DNA of 64,000 nt from Acidithiobacillus sp. HP-2. GTDB lineage: Bacteria > Pseudomonadota > Gammaproteobacteria > Acidithiobacillales > Acidithiobacillaceae. The notes under the pieces are model-generated. The model was not told the origin of the DNA and ran no database searches. It was given only the letters and a program-made list of their open reading frames with translations. Position numbers and translations under genes: made by a program. The stretch's first letter is position 1. Every line of letters starts with the position of its first letter. Location of the stretch: NCBI RefSeq assembly GCF_015100155.1, contig NZ_JACKZA010000011.1, forward strand, positions 62,001 to 126,000, given 5' to 3'. Shown here piece by piece: positions 15,784 to 25,215 of the stretch.

Positions 15784-16068
15784 ATGGACAAAGAAACTCT
15801 TCCCAATATCGATCATATTCAAAAGCTGCTGCTTTATGGCGGCCCTTCCGCGCAGCTACAGCAGGAGCTGGTCAAAACGTCCGGTGCCGAAATCAGTGTC
15901 GCCGTCCTTTATCAGCTGGCCCTGCGTCATGGCGTCATCAGCCCGACTGCAGCGCGTGAAGGTCTGGCCCTGCTGGCGACTGCGGGAACAGCCGGCGACA
16001 GTGGTCGTAAAATTCTGGAACAAGTGATTGCCGACAGCGATTTTCTGGCTGTACGGGTCATGCGCTGA
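15784..16068 (+). CDS. Small protein of unknown function
   Basis: This 94-residue, mostly helical, mildly acidic protein has no signal peptide or recognisable motif. It lies 33 bp after rlmJ and 12 bp before the second exonuclease III gene, in the same direction, and probably shares their transcript. GAAAGGT upstream could serve as ribosome site. It is accepted as a gene because of the compact spacing and codon use like its neighbours; the function is unknown. Confidence 0.6.
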   Translation: MDKETLPNIDHIQKLLLYGGPSAQLQQELVKTSGAEISVAVLYQLALRHGVISPTAAREGLALLATAGTAGDSGRKILEQVIADSDFLAVRVMR

Positions 16069-16080
16069 GGGAAACGGACA

Positions 16081-16842
16081 TTGCGTCTTTATAGCTGGAA
16101 TGTGAACGGCTGGCGGGCAGCCTGCCGCAAAGGCCTGCGGGACTGGGTGGAAGAGACCGGTCCCGATCTGCTCTGCACTCAGGAAACCAAAGCGGATCCT
16201 GCAAAACTGACCGCTGTGGAAAGCCGCCTGGAGGGATATGGCAGCTGCTGGGCCGTGGCCGAACGGGCCGGTTACAGCGGCGTCGCCACTTTCAGCAAAA
16301 TTCCCGGGCAAACTTCTCATGCGGGTCTGGGCATAGAGCATTTTGACCGCGAAGGCCGGGTGGTTGTCACCGATTGCGGCGATTTTGATTTGTACAACGT
16401 CTATTTTCCAAACGGCAAAAAAGACGGCGAACGACTGGCCTTCAAGCTGGATTTTTATGCCGCCTTTCTGGCGCATATTAACCAGAAAGTGGCGGCAGGC
16501 CGCCCGATTATTTTTTGCGGCGATGTGAACACGGCGCATCAGCCCATCGATCTCGCCCGCCCCAAGGAAAATCAGCGCATTTCCGGCTTTCTTCCCGAGG
16601 AGAGAGCCTGCATGGACCAATGGCAACAGGCTGGTTGGGTGGATAGTTTTCGTCACCTTCATCCCGATGAGGCCCGTTACTCCTGGTGGAGCCAACGCAC
16701 CGATGCCCGCAGTCGCGACATCGGCTGGCGCCTCGATTATTTCTGGGCACACCAGAGCCTTCTGCCGCGCCTGCGCGCTGCGGGTATCGCTACGGAAGTC
16801 ATGGGTTCTGACCATTGTCCCGTCTGGCTGGAGATTATTTGA
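16081..16842 (+). CDS. Exonuclease III-family AP endonuclease (second copy)
   Basis: The 253-residue protein starts with TTG after a GAGGGA ribosome site. It has the EEP fold motifs 'SWNVNGWRAACRKGLRDW', 'CTQETKADPAKL', 'YSGVATFSK', 'CGDVNTAHQPIDLARP', 'DIGWRLDYFWA' and 'GSDHCPVWLEI'. The 'HQPIDL' and C-terminal 'SDHCP' forms place it with the exonuclease III/ExoA subgroup rather than with the xthA at 13444. It probably processes abasic sites; the two may differ in 3' exonuclease strength. It overlaps prmB by one base. Confidence 0.9.
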   Translation: MRLYSWNVNGWRAACRKGLRDWVEETGPDLLCTQETKADPAKLTAVESRLEGYGSCWAVAERAGYSGVATFSKIPGQTSHAGLGIEHFDREGRVVVTDCGDFDLYNVYFPNGKKDGERLAFKLDFYAAFLAHINQKVAAGRPIIFCGDVNTAHQPIDLARPKENQRISGFLPEERACMDQWQQAGWVDSFRHLHPDEARYSWWSQRTDARSRDIGWRLDYFWAHQSLLPRLRAAGIATEVMGSDHCPVWLEII

Positions 16843-17738
16843 TGCGCCTAGAACAGTATGTGCAACTTGCCGAAAATGACCTGTTCACCGTGGCAGACTT
16901 GCGGCGCTGGGGTAGCAGCCGCTTTGCTGCCGCTGATCTGGACTTCAGTCAGGGGCAGCAAAATCCCCGCGCCGAGGCCGATCTGATCCTGGCGCGCGCC
17001 CTGCACCTGGAACCCGAAGATCTTGCGGACTTTTCAGGTGCCCGGCTGCTGCCGGATGAAAAGCGCCGGGTATTGCAACACTTTTATGCGCGTGAAATTC
17101 TCCGCAGGCCGGCCGCCTACATCACCGGAGAAACCTGGTTCGCCGGTCTGCGCTTTATGGTCGATGAGCGGGTATTGATCCCCCGCAGCCTCATTGAGCC
17201 CTTTATTGAAGAGGGTTTTGCGCCCTGGGTAGAAGAATCCCGAATCCTGCGTATTCTCGAAATCGGTACCGGTTCCGGATGCATGGCCATTACCCTGGCC
17301 CTGCGTTTTCCCCGTGCTGAAATAGATGCCGTGGATATTTCTCCAGAGGCCCTGAACGTGGCGCGCAGCAATGTCCAGAAACACGGGCTGGAAGATCAGG
17401 TGCATTTATATCAGTCCGATTTGTTCTCGGCTTTGCAGGGCCAACGTTACGATCTGATTATCAGCAACCCCCCCTACGTGGATGCCGCAGCCATGGCCGA
17501 GCTACCCCCGGAATACACCCATGAACCACGCCTGGCCCTTGCCGCTGGTACGGATGGACTGGATTGTCTCCTGCCCCTGCTGGAACAGGCTCCCCGGTAT
17601 ATGGAAGCAGGCGGAGTATTGATTGTGGAAACCGGCGACGCAGAAGTAGCCCTCAGCGAACAGCGACCCGATTTGCCGCTGATCTGGCTGGAGCACCCTG
17701 CGGGTGGCTCCGGTGTTTTCCTGATGACCTATTCATGA
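16842..17738 (+). CDS. prmB: Ribosomal protein L3 N5-glutamine methyltransferase
   Basis: The 298-residue protein has the PrmB N-terminal helical domain, 'VLIPRSLIEPFIEEGF', the SAM loop 'ILEIGTGSGCMAI' and the catalytic 'ISNPPYVDAAAMAELPPEY'. The 'EYTHEPRLALAAGTDGLD' segment is diagnostic for PrmB/PrmC; the 'FAPW' region and 'SGCMAI' favour PrmB over PrmC. It methylates a glutamine of L3 during ribosome assembly. The ATG at 16842 overlaps the previous stop (TGATG). Its 3' end overlaps the convergent LysR gene by 6 bp. Confidence 0.9.
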   Translation: MRLEQYVQLAENDLFTVADLRRWGSSRFAAADLDFSQGQQNPRAEADLILARALHLEPEDLADFSGARLLPDEKRRVLQHFYAREILRRPAAYITGETWFAGLRFMVDERVLIPRSLIEPFIEEGFAPWVEESRILRILEIGTGSGCMAITLALRFPRAEIDAVDISPEALNVARSNVQKHGLEDQVHLYQSDLFSALQGQRYDLIISNPPYVDAAAMAELPPEYTHEPRLALAAGTDGLDCLLPLLEQAPRYMEAGGVLIVETGDAEVALSEQRPDLPLIWLEHPAGGSGVFLMTYS

Positions 17739-18659
17739 GTCAGTACGAGTGCCTTCAATGGGATGTTTTTCCTCGCTGAACAGCAGCTGTAAAAACACCC
17801 GCACCGCCCGCGACTGAAAATCTGTCTGCGGGCGAATGAGAAACAGCGTCCAGAATAAACCACGCGGCGGCTCCAGACGCAGGGAAGCCAAGGGCCAGCG
17901 GACCTTGTCCAGTGCCTCTACCGAGGCAAAGCCAATACCCAATCCTGCCGCGACCGCGTCGCGCAGGGCTTCGACACCCGTCACCTCCACGCTGTAACGG
18001 GCACACAATCCGGCATGGGCAATGGCGGCCTCCACGCGGCGCCGGATTCCTGAATGGGCTTCTCTCCAGACAATGGGTTGTTGCAGAATTTCCTCCCAGC
18101 GCGCCGATTGCCGTCCTTCCTGCACCCAGGGATGATCCCGGGGCAGAATGGCCACCAGTTCATCTTCCCGCCAGGCTTCCTGCTCCATGTGTTGGGGCAA
18201 ATGATCTGCAACAATTTGTTCTTCGGTAAACAGCAAATCCCAACTCCCCAAAGAAAGGGCATCCGGCAAAGGACCCGTTTTCAATTGCAACTGGATACTC
18301 GGGTAGGCACTGCGGAAGCGCGCCAGATGTTCCATCAAAAAATAGTTGGCGACCGTATTGGTAGCCGCAATGCGTAAACTGCCTTCCTGCAGGTTCTGAC
18401 GCCGCGCTGACCAGCTTTCGACCTCCTCCAGGCTTTCGCGCAGGCGGCGGGCATAGGGCAACAGGGACTCACCCGCTGCCGTCAGCTTGATACCGCGACC
18501 ACTGCGTTGATAAAGCGGTTCTCCCAAATTCAGCTGCAATGCCCGCAGCCGCTCGGAAACAGCGGGCTGGCTGCGCTGCAACATCCGGGCCCCACGTCCT
18601 ACCCCTTCGGCTTCGGCAACAGCCAAAAAGGCCAACAATTCTTCTGCATGTATTTTCAA
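17733..18659 (-). CDS. LysR-family transcriptional regulator
   Basis: The 308-residue protein has a LysR winged helix-turn-helix (residues 8-65: 'AFLAVAEAEGVGRGARMLQRSQPAVSERLRALQ...') and a substrate-binding-like effector domain. The likely start is TTG at 18659, since no ATG lies in frame nearby and GGAAAA is well placed. It is divergent from an MFS transporter with 91 bp between, the standard layout for a LysR gene controlling its neighbour. The effector is unknown. An AT-rich imperfect repeat (two CTAT/ATTAG-like steps) near 18692-18710 could be its site. Confidence 0.9.
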   Translation of the reverse strand: MKIHAEELLAFLAVAEAEGVGRGARMLQRSQPAVSERLRALQLNLGEPLYQRSGRGIKLTAAGESLLPYARRLRESLEEVESWSARRQNLQEGSLRIAATNTVANYFLMEHLARFRSAYPSIQLQLKTGPLPDALSLGSWDLLFTEEQIVADHLPQHMEQEAWREDELVAILPRDHPWVQEGRQSARWEEILQQPIVWREAHSGIRRRVEAAIAHAGLCARYSVEVTGVEALRDAVAAGLGIGFASVEALDKVRWPLASLRLEPPRGLFWTLFLIRPQTDFQSRAVRVFLQLLFSEEKHPIEGTRTDS

Positions 18660-18750
18660 TAGGATTTTCCGATGAATGCGTGCAAATCAATCTATTAGTT
18701 CTATATTAGTGACAGCGCTACAGTAGGGCAAATTTGATGGGAGACACCCG

Positions 18751-20319
18751 ATGGAGCGCATCCAGCCATTGTCCAGATCCTGGCCACTTTTTGCAGGCGT
18801 AGCACTGGCTTTGGGTATGGGCTCTTTTGATGGCGCCTCGGTACAGGGTATTTTTCCTTATGTGGCGGGCGGCCTTTCCACCAGTAACGATCACGCCCTG
18901 TGGACCCTCACCTACTTCATCGTACACTGGTCCCTGGGTATTACCCTCATGCCCTGGACCACCCAGCGTTTTGGCATGCGGCGCGTATTCCAGATGGCCG
19001 TTATGGTCGCCGGCATCGGCACCATCATCAGCGCCACCACCAGTAATCTCTGGATCATGCTGCTTTCCCGTGCCCTCGAAGGGATTGCCGCCGGACTGCT
19101 GGTCCCCCTGAGCCAGAGCCTGTTTCTGCGCCATAGCCCCGAACGACAGCATGGCCTGGTCACCATTTTCTGGAGTAATGCCATGCTGGTTCCCTTTTTT
19201 TTCGGGCCGGCCCTGGGCGGTTTACTGGCTACAGACCTGGGTTATCGCAGTATTTTTCTGCTTTCCCTGCCTTTCTGGATACTGTCATTACTGCTCGGTA
19301 GCAGTGGTATCCCCAAAGATCAGGGTCGAAAAAACATGCCACCCTTTGACGGCTGGGGATTCGGCCTGCTCTACGCCGGACTGATGAGCCTGCAAATCGT
19401 ACTTGATCAGGGCGAGGAATATGGCTGGTGGCACTCCGCATTTATTCTGAAAATGACCCTGATTGCTCTGGCTTGTTTTTTGCTGTTTGCCTGGCGCGAA
19501 AGCGAAACAGACCACCCCTTGCTGGAAATCCATTTTCTGAAGCGGCGCAATTACTGGTTGGGGCTTTTGTTACTCTGCCTGGGATGGGCCATGTTCATGG
19601 GCTGGGCTTCCATTTTACCGCTTTGGGCGGAAGAAGATTTGGGCTTCAACGGATTCTGGGCCAGCCTCGTTCTTTTTCCCATTGGGCTGGGGGCGATCCC
19701 GCTGTCCACCCAGATGGATCGTCTCCGGGGTCTGCTGGGCTTGCGTCGTCTGGCTACCTTGTGTTTCAGCATTTTTGCCTTCGCCTATGGCAATGCTTAT
19801 CTCAGCCCCATCAGCAGTCTGTCTGACCTTTTTATTCCCATCCTCCTGATAGGCATTGGCGTCGGCATGCTCTTTGTGCCCCTGACTCTCATCATTCTTT
19901 CGGGTCTGGATAGCGAAGAAATCCCTTCAGCGGCAACGACCAGCAACTTCATCCGGGTATTCAGTGCAAATATCGGCGTCAGCCTGCTGAGTGTCTATTG
20001 GACCCGTTACAGCGCCATGGCTGCCGATCACTTGCGCGGACAGATCAGCCGCTTCCAGAGCCATCAGGATTTTTCAGCCACCATGTTGCACAGCATGATC
20101 ATGGTCAAAGCCGACACCCTCAGTATCGACAACCTGTTGCGGCTGTCCATGTGGATTTGCCTGGCCGCCGCCCTGATAGCCTACTTTTTCATCTTCCCCC
20201 CGAGCCGCATGAAAACAGCCAGCGGCCCGCAAAACTATGTGGAAGAGGAGGAAGAAGAAACCGGCTTTGCCGCTTCGACAAAAGCCGAAGCAACCGACGG
20301 CGCCAGAACCACTTCCTGA
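18751..20319 (+). CDS. MFS transporter, DHA2 (EmrB/QacA-like) family
   Basis: The 522-residue protein has about 14 hydrophobic helices, as in DHA2 drug:proton antiporters. Motif 'SRALEGIAAGLLVPLSQSLFLRH' (after helix 4) and 'GPALGGLLATDLGYRSIFLLSLPFWI' (helix 5, motif C region) are typical. It probably exports a toxic organic compound; the substrate is unknown. The last 28 codons form a hydrophilic acidic tail (VEEEEEE) that lies over the convergent mscS-like gene. It is divergent from the LysR gene that probably regulates it. Confidence 0.9.
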   Translation: MERIQPLSRSWPLFAGVALALGMGSFDGASVQGIFPYVAGGLSTSNDHALWTLTYFIVHWSLGITLMPWTTQRFGMRRVFQMAVMVAGIGTIISATTSNLWIMLLSRALEGIAAGLLVPLSQSLFLRHSPERQHGLVTIFWSNAMLVPFFFGPALGGLLATDLGYRSIFLLSLPFWILSLLLGSSGIPKDQGRKNMPPFDGWGFGLLYAGLMSLQIVLDQGEEYGWWHSAFILKMTLIALACFLLFAWRESETDHPLLEIHFLKRRNYWLGLLLLCLGWAMFMGWASILPLWAEEDLGFNGFWASLVLFPIGLGAIPLSTQMDRLRGLLGLRRLATLCFSIFAFAYGNAYLSPISSLSDLFIPILLIGIGVGMLFVPLTLIILSGLDSEEIPSAATTSNFIRVFSANIGVSLLSVYWTRYSAMAADHLRGQISRFQSHQDFSATMLHSMIMVKADTLSIDNLLRLSMWICLAAALIAYFFIFPPSRMKTASGPQNYVEEEEEETGFAASTKAEATDGARTTS

Positions 20320-21164
20320 CGTGGCCGGGGAATTTCTATACCAGCGTTTTCGAGAGCTTCCGCCAACGCCCAGTTAAAAGCCGCATGGGTACTGCCAGGG
20401 CGCATCAATCCGTCACGCTCTACCCAAACAATCATCTCGCAATCATATCCTGCTTCACCAAAAGCGTTGAGCCAGAGTGAAGGTGGGTACTGCTTGTTTG
20501 GCGTACATAAGGGATGCGCCAAGGCGGTATTCACCACCAGCTCACGGAGTTTTTCCCGGTCAGTCCCATAGGGAACCCGAAAAGGAACGTGAATACGCAT
20601 GACCGGATCATCCAGACTCCAGTTAATCACTTCCCCATTCACAAACTGGGAATTAGGGACCAAAACATCCACATGGTCGTTCGTCATTATCTGGGTATAA
20701 CGCACGCTGAGTTTTTTGACTTCGCCGTGCAGGCCATTTTCCTTGATCTGAATATAATCTCCGACCTTGATACTGTGTTCAAAAAGCAGAATCAGACCAG
20801 AGGCAAAATTGCTGAAAATATTCTGCAGACCAAAGCCCAAACCAACACCGACTACGCCACCGAGAATACTCAGACTGCTGAGATTGACGCCCACCGTTTG
20901 CAAGGCAATCAAAATACCCAGAGCAATGACGATATAGTAGGTCAACCTGGAAATCGCATAAGCAGTAGCCGCGCCCAGACTCCGGGTCAGGGTTTTCCGC
21001 GTCAGCCTTCTCAGCCAGATAGCGCCCCACCAGAGGAAAAACAGGATCAGCACAAATTCGATAATCCCCAGGGGTTCAATCAGAATATTGCCCGGCAAAT
21101 GCCATGGCGTGGTAAACCATCGCCAGAAAGCCCCCCAATAATCATGCATATTCGGTTTCTCCAT
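20235..21164 (-). CDS. Mechanosensitive channel, MscS family
   Basis: The 309-residue protein has three N-terminal helices (about 24-45, 65-85, 90-115). The Gly/Ala-rich pore helix 'GGVVGVGLGFGLQNIFSNFASGLILLFEHSIKVGDYIQI' (about 96-135) is diagnostic of MscS, followed by the beta domain 'VRYTQIMTNDHVDVLVPNSQFVNGEVINWS'. It would release solutes under osmotic downshock. The C-terminus ends in a serine run (SSSSSST). Its last 85 bp overlap the 3' end of the MFS gene on the other strand. Confidence 0.92.
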   Translation of the reverse strand: MEKPNMHDYWGAFWRWFTTPWHLPGNILIEPLGIIEFVLILFFLWWGAIWLRRLTRKTLTRSLGAATAYAISRLTYYIVIALGILIALQTVGVNLSSLSILGGVVGVGLGFGLQNIFSNFASGLILLFEHSIKVGDYIQIKENGLHGEVKKLSVRYTQIMTNDHVDVLVPNSQFVNGEVINWSLDDPVMRIHVPFRVPYGTDREKLRELVVNTALAHPLCTPNKQYPPSLWLNAFGEAGYDCEMIVWVERDGLMRPGSTHAAFNWALAEALENAGIEIPRPRQEVVLAPSVASAFVEAAKPVSSSSSST

Positions 21165-21310
21165 CGATTTTTTTGTCCAGGTTAGGGTGTTTGTCCTGGA
21201 TTATTCCTAGTCTATCAGAATGCGCTCCGTGACAAACATACAACAACCCCTGCCGCAAAGCGTCCACATCAGTTACACTAAAGCAAAAATTGACTGGATA
21301 AGGTAGCCCC

Positions 21311-23050
21311 GTGAAAGCATTTGTTCTCCAGCCCCTGCAAGAGGCCCTCAATGCCCTGCTGCAGCAGGGCGTCATCCCGGAAGTTCCGGCTCAGCTCGAA
21401 CTGGATCGTCCCAAGCAGGTGGAGCACGGCCATCTGGCCAGCAATATCGCCCTGCTTCTCGCCAAAAAGGCGGGGCGTAAACCCCGTGACCTGGCCGACG
21501 CCATTATTGCGGCCTTGCCCGCCAGCCCGTGGATAGTGCGTACGGAAATTGCCGGACCGGGGTTTATCAATTTTTTCCTGAGCCCTGCCGCTTTTCATGC
21601 GGTCATCGAAAAAATACAGACCGAACAAAACCAGTTCGGGTCCAGCCAACGGGGTGAACAGCAAAAGCTGCAGCTGGAATTTGTTTCGGCCAATCCCACC
21701 GGTCCGCTTCATGTGGGGCACGGTCGGGGTGCTGCCTACGGTGCGAGCCTGGCCAATATTTTGCGCTTCAATGGGTATGATATTTTCTGTGAATATTACG
21801 TGAATGATGCCGGTCGGCAGATGGATATTCTGGCCGCCAGTGTTTATATGCGTTACCTCGAAGCGGCCGGACTGCTCCCCTGGTCCTTTCCTGACAACAG
21901 TTATCGCGGCGCTTATGTGCGCGAAATTGCGGCACAGCTACGCGCGCAATGTGGCGACCACTTGGAGCATGCCGCAGCAGGCATCCCCAACCTGCCGGCC
22001 ATGGAAGACGCCGATGCAGCTGTGGACGCACTGATCGCCCATCTCAAACAAAGTCTGGGGGATGATTACCGCGTGCTGCACAGTGCCGGGCTTGATGAAA
22101 TCCTGAACGACATCCGCAATGATCTGGAACAATTCGGCGTGCATTACGAACGCTGGTATTCAGAACGGCAACTGGTCGATTCCGGTGCCGTAGACCGGGC
22201 AGTGGCTGAACTGCAATCTGCCGGACATTGCTATATTCAGGATGGCGCGATCTGGTTCCGGTCAACGACTTTTGGCGATGACAAGGACCGGGTTCTGCGT
22301 CGGGAAAACGGCGCGTACACCTACTTTGCATCGGATGTGGCTTACCATGCCGAGAAATTTGCCCGTGGTTTCACCCATGTTGTGGATATGTGGGGAGCCG
22401 ACCATCACGGCTACGTTCCTCGCGTCAAGGCAGCGCTCCAAGCACTGGGGCTGGACGCCGAAAAGCTGGAAGTCGTACTGGTCCAGTTTGCCATTCTTTA
22501 TCGTGGTGCGGAAAAGGTATCCATGTCCACCCGTGCCGGAGAATTTGTCACCCTGCGCGAGCTGCGCGAAGAAGTTGGTAATGATGCCGCCCGCTTTTTT
22601 TATGTGCTGCGCCGCGCTGATCAGCACCTCGACTTTGATCTGGATCTGGCCAAAAAGCACTCGGAAGAAAATCCGGTGTTTTATATCCAGTATGCCCATG
22701 CCCGGGTTTATTCCATGCTCCGCCAGGCTACAGAAAAAGGCTTGAGTCTTCCTGCCGATAATGAGCGCGCACTGGATTGTCTGCAAGATTCCCGCGAGCT
22801 GGTTCTGGCCGATGCATTATGGCGTTTTCCGGAAGTCGTACACAACGCCGCCCGGGATCGGGAACCACATCAGATTGCTTTTTATCTGCGCGATCTGGCC
22901 GCCGCTTTTCACACTTATTACAACTCCACCAAGATTCTGGTGGAAGAAACACCCCTGCGCCACGCCCGCCTGACGCTTTGCAAAGGAGTCGCCCAGACCA
23001 TTGCCAATGGCTTGAAACTGCTTGGGGTCTCGGCACCGGAGCAGATGTAA
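21311..23050 (+). CDS. argS: Arginyl-tRNA synthetase
   Basis: This 579-residue class I synthetase has the Arg-tRNA N-domain (residues 1-90), the HIGH-type signature '[18 protein letters not shown]', '[10 protein letters not shown]', '[13 protein letters not shown]' and the KMSKS equivalent '[15 protein letters not shown]', with a DALR anticodon domain ending in VSAPEQM. The start is GTG, preceded by AAGG. It lies upstream of the SPOR protein gene with 6 bp between. Confidence 0.96.
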   Translation: MKAFVLQPLQEALNALLQQGVIPEVPAQLELDRPKQVEHGHLASNIALLLAKKAGRKPRDLADAIIAALPASPWIVRTEIAGPGFINFFLSPAAFHAVIEKIQTEQNQFGSSQRGEQQKLQLEFVSANPTGPLHVGHGRGAAYGASLANILRFNGYDIFCEYYVNDAGRQMDILAASVYMRYLEAAGLLPWSFPDNSYRGAYVREIAAQLRAQCGDHLEHAAAGIPNLPAMEDADAAVDALIAHLKQSLGDDYRVLHSAGLDEILNDIRNDLEQFGVHYERWYSERQLVDSGAVDRAVAELQSAGHCYIQDGAIWFRSTTFGDDKDRVLRRENGAYTYFASDVAYHAEKFARGFTHVVDMWGADHHGYVPRVKAALQALGLDAEKLEVVLVQFAILYRGAEKVSMSTRAGEFVTLRELREEVGNDAARFFYVLRRADQHLDFDLDLAKKHSEENPVFYIQYAHARVYSMLRQATEKGLSLPADNERALDCLQDSRELVLADALWRFPEVVHNAARDREPHQIAFYLRDLAAAFHTYYNSTKILVEETPLRHARLTLCKGVAQTIANGLKLLGVSAPEQM

Positions 23051-23056
23051 CCCGTC

Positions 23057-23917
23057 ATGCGCGATTATAAAAATCAGACCAGCCGCCCACCTTCCGGAGA
23101 GCAGCGCCCGGCGCCTCCACCCCGCAGGCCGAGGGAGCCCGAACCCGAGCAGGAAATGGATGAAGAGCAGGAAGCACTGCATTCTAACGAAGATCGAGGT
23201 CCCAGACGCTGGCCATGGTTATTGCTCTTCATCATCCTGCTGCTCAGCGCCCTGGTGTGGTGGTGGATCGCGCAATTACCCATCAATACCGGCAAACTGG
23301 GGCTCCTGTCGAAAAATTCAGGCAGCACTGCCGCCACCGCATCAACCAGCAGCACCGCCAAGCCTGCAACAGGGGGCAACTCATCAAGTGCCAGTTCCAT
23401 GGCATTGGCTACGGCCATCGCGTCCTCCGCTGCCCCTGTCCCCAGCACCAGCAAAAACGGGACAGCAGCCAGTACCCCGTCAACAGCCGCTGCCGCTTCC
23501 ACACACAGCGGCGTGGATTTCAACTTTTATCAGATCCTGCCGAAAATGCATGTCGATATACCGGCAGACATTCTCGGCAGTGGTCCGGGCATTCCCTCCG
23601 CAAGCACCAACAGCGCTGCTGCCGTGGCCGTACATCAACCGGTGACGATTCAGGTGGGAGCGTTTACGAATAGGGCTGCCGCCGTCGTGCTCCGCGACCG
23701 CCTGTCGCTACTGGGCGTCAGCACCGGCATGACCAAAGTGGATGGCAATGGCAGTAACACGCTTTATCGCCTGCAAACCCAAACGTTTGATTCTTTGGCC
23801 GATGCCCAGCCCACTCTCGCCAAAATCCGTGGTATGGGCATCACCCCTTTGCTGATTGGCAACGGCATCATCGGTGCAGCAACTAATGCACCGCTGTCCC
23901 AGTCTCCAGCGCCTTGA
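23057..23917 (+). CDS. SPOR-domain inner-membrane protein (FtsN/DedD-like)
   Basis: The 286-residue protein has a charged cytoplasmic N-terminus rich in Pro, Glu and Arg, one transmembrane helix (about 55-75, WPWLLLFIILLLSALVWWWI) and a long low-complexity Ser/Ala/Thr linker. A C-terminal SPOR domain starts at about residue 195 ('VTIQVGAFTNRAAAVVLRDRLSLLGV'). SPOR domains bind glycan strands lacking stem peptides at the division site. The order argS-SPOR gene is common in proteobacteria. Its last 35 bases overlap the convergent YbjN-like gene. Confidence 0.88.
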   Translation: MRDYKNQTSRPPSGEQRPAPPPRRPREPEPEQEMDEEQEALHSNEDRGPRRWPWLLLFIILLLSALVWWWIAQLPINTGKLGLLSKNSGSTAATASTSSTAKPATGGNSSSASSMALATAIASSAAPVPSTSKNGTAASTPSTAAAASTHSGVDFNFYQILPKMHVDIPADILGSGPGIPSASTNSAAAVAVHQPVTIQVGAFTNRAAAVVLRDRLSLLGVSTGMTKVDGNGSNTLYRLQTQTFDSLADAQPTLAKIRGMGITPLLIGNGIIGAATNAPLSQSPAP

Positions 23918-24350
23918 TGGCTGCAGCGGGAGTTTCCTGACCGGCCAGCACCTTGTCCAACCCGGGCAGGTAATGGTTTATGGTTTCCACACCCAACAAC
24001 AGGTAGGGACGCAACAAGGCCGTGGATAATACAGCTGCCGGTGCCTGCAAAATCGTCTTGAAATTGATTTCACCATCTTCCATATCCAGCTCGAAATTAC
24101 CCAGAGACAGGCCATAGTTGGCACGGGTCACAAATTCGGCCACCGCCAACCGCTTGTTCGCCGTAATATCGAGATTCTGTGGACGCAAATAAAACAGGAT
24201 GCGCTCACGATCTGCATGAACATGACAGAAAATATCCAGGGTGCCATTGGGTACCTGCAGTGCACAGGTCATGACCGGATAATCCGGAAGCATTTTGGCT
24301 TCCCAGTCCAGTTCCATAAACAGTTTTTCAACCACTTCCACATGATTCAT
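23883..24350 (-). CDS. YbjN-domain protein of unknown function
   Basis: The 155-residue soluble protein looks like the YbjN/type III secretion chaperone-like fold: 'MNHVEVVEKLFMELDWEAKML', a beta meander ('LDIFCHVHADRERILFYLRPQ') and a helix 'RLAVAEFVTRANYGLSLGNFELDMEDGEINFKTIL'. The molecular function of this family is unclear. Its ATG overlaps the rsmA stop (ATGA), so it is translated with rsmA. The assignment rests on pattern similarity only. Confidence 0.7.
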   Translation of the reverse strand: MNHVEVVEKLFMELDWEAKMLPDYPVMTCALQVPNGTLDIFCHVHADRERILFYLRPQNLDITANKRLAVAEFVTRANYGLSLGNFELDMEDGEINFKTILQAPAAVLSTALLRPYLLLGVETINHYLPGLDKVLAGQETPAAAIKALETGTAVH

Positions 24351-25150
24351 TGTTGGGATCCTTGTTCAGAAAAAGCCTCGGCGAGGCGAAAAAAGGCAGC
24401 CTGATCCAGTGTTTCTGCACGACAGGACGGATCAATGTCCAAGCTCTGCAACTGCTCCGCGCTGAAAATGCCGCGTAAATTATTGGCGATGGTCTTGCGG
24501 CGCTGCGCAAAACTGCTGGTGACAATCCGGGCAAAAGCCGGGCGCAGACCATCGGTCAGCAAAACCGGCTTACAGGGTAGCAAACGCATGAAGGCTGAAT
24601 CCACCTTGGGCGCCGGAAAAAAATTCCCGGGACCCACCGTGAAGAGGGACTCCACTTCACACCAGGCCTGAATCATCACCGATAGTCGTCCATAGGTTTT
24701 GCTCCCGGGGGCCGCCACCATGCGTTCGACGACCTCCTTTTGCAACATGAAGTGCATGTCCTGAACCCGCTCTACCGACTCCAGAATATGAAAAATAATG
24801 GGGGTCGCGACGTTGTAGGGAAGATTACCCACCACCCGCAGCGACTTGTCGCTGTCACCCAGACGCGCAAAATCCACCTTCAGGGCATCGGCCTGCAGGA
24901 TCGTCATTTGCCCGGGGGCCGCCAGCGCTTCAAGGCCGGGGATCATGTCCCGATCCAGCTCAATCACGGTCAGATGATCCAGAACCTGGAGCAGCTTTTG
25001 GGTCAACGCTCCAGGCCCCGGCCCGATTTCCAGCAGAACGTCCTGCCGATCCGGGCGAATGGCATCCATGATGCGCTCCACAATATAGGGTTGCACCAGA
25101 AAATTCTGTCCAAAACGTTTTTTGGCTGCCGGCAAGGCCCCCACTTGCAT
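24347..25150 (-). CDS. rsmA: 16S rRNA dimethyladenosine transferase
   Basis: The 267-residue enzyme (KsgA) starts MQVGALPAAKKRFGQNFL and has the SAM site 'LEIGPGPGALTQKLL', the catalytic 'VGNLPYNVATPIIFHIL' and the C-terminal helical domain ('SFAQRRKTIANNLRG'). It dimethylates A1518 and A1519 of 16S rRNA. The ATG at 25150 has GAGG six bases upstream; a TTG two codons earlier is less likely. In many bacteria rsmA sits next to pdxA; here an HNH gene on the opposite strand is between them. Confidence 0.95.
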   Translation of the reverse strand: MQVGALPAAKKRFGQNFLVQPYIVERIMDAIRPDRQDVLLEIGPGPGALTQKLLQVLDHLTVIELDRDMIPGLEALAAPGQMTILQADALKVDFARLGDSDKSLRVVGNLPYNVATPIIFHILESVERVQDMHFMLQKEVVERMVAAPGSKTYGRLSVMIQAWCEVESLFTVGPGNFFPAPKVDSAFMRLLPCKPVLLTDGLRPAFARIVTSSFAQRRKTIANNLRGIFSAEQLQSLDIDPSCRAETLDQAAFFRLAEAFSEQGSQQ

Positions 25151-25215
25151 TCTCAACCTCGCTTCATGCTATATTTGGGTGACGCCTCTAGCAGGCGATG
25201 CGAAACGGAAAGTCC

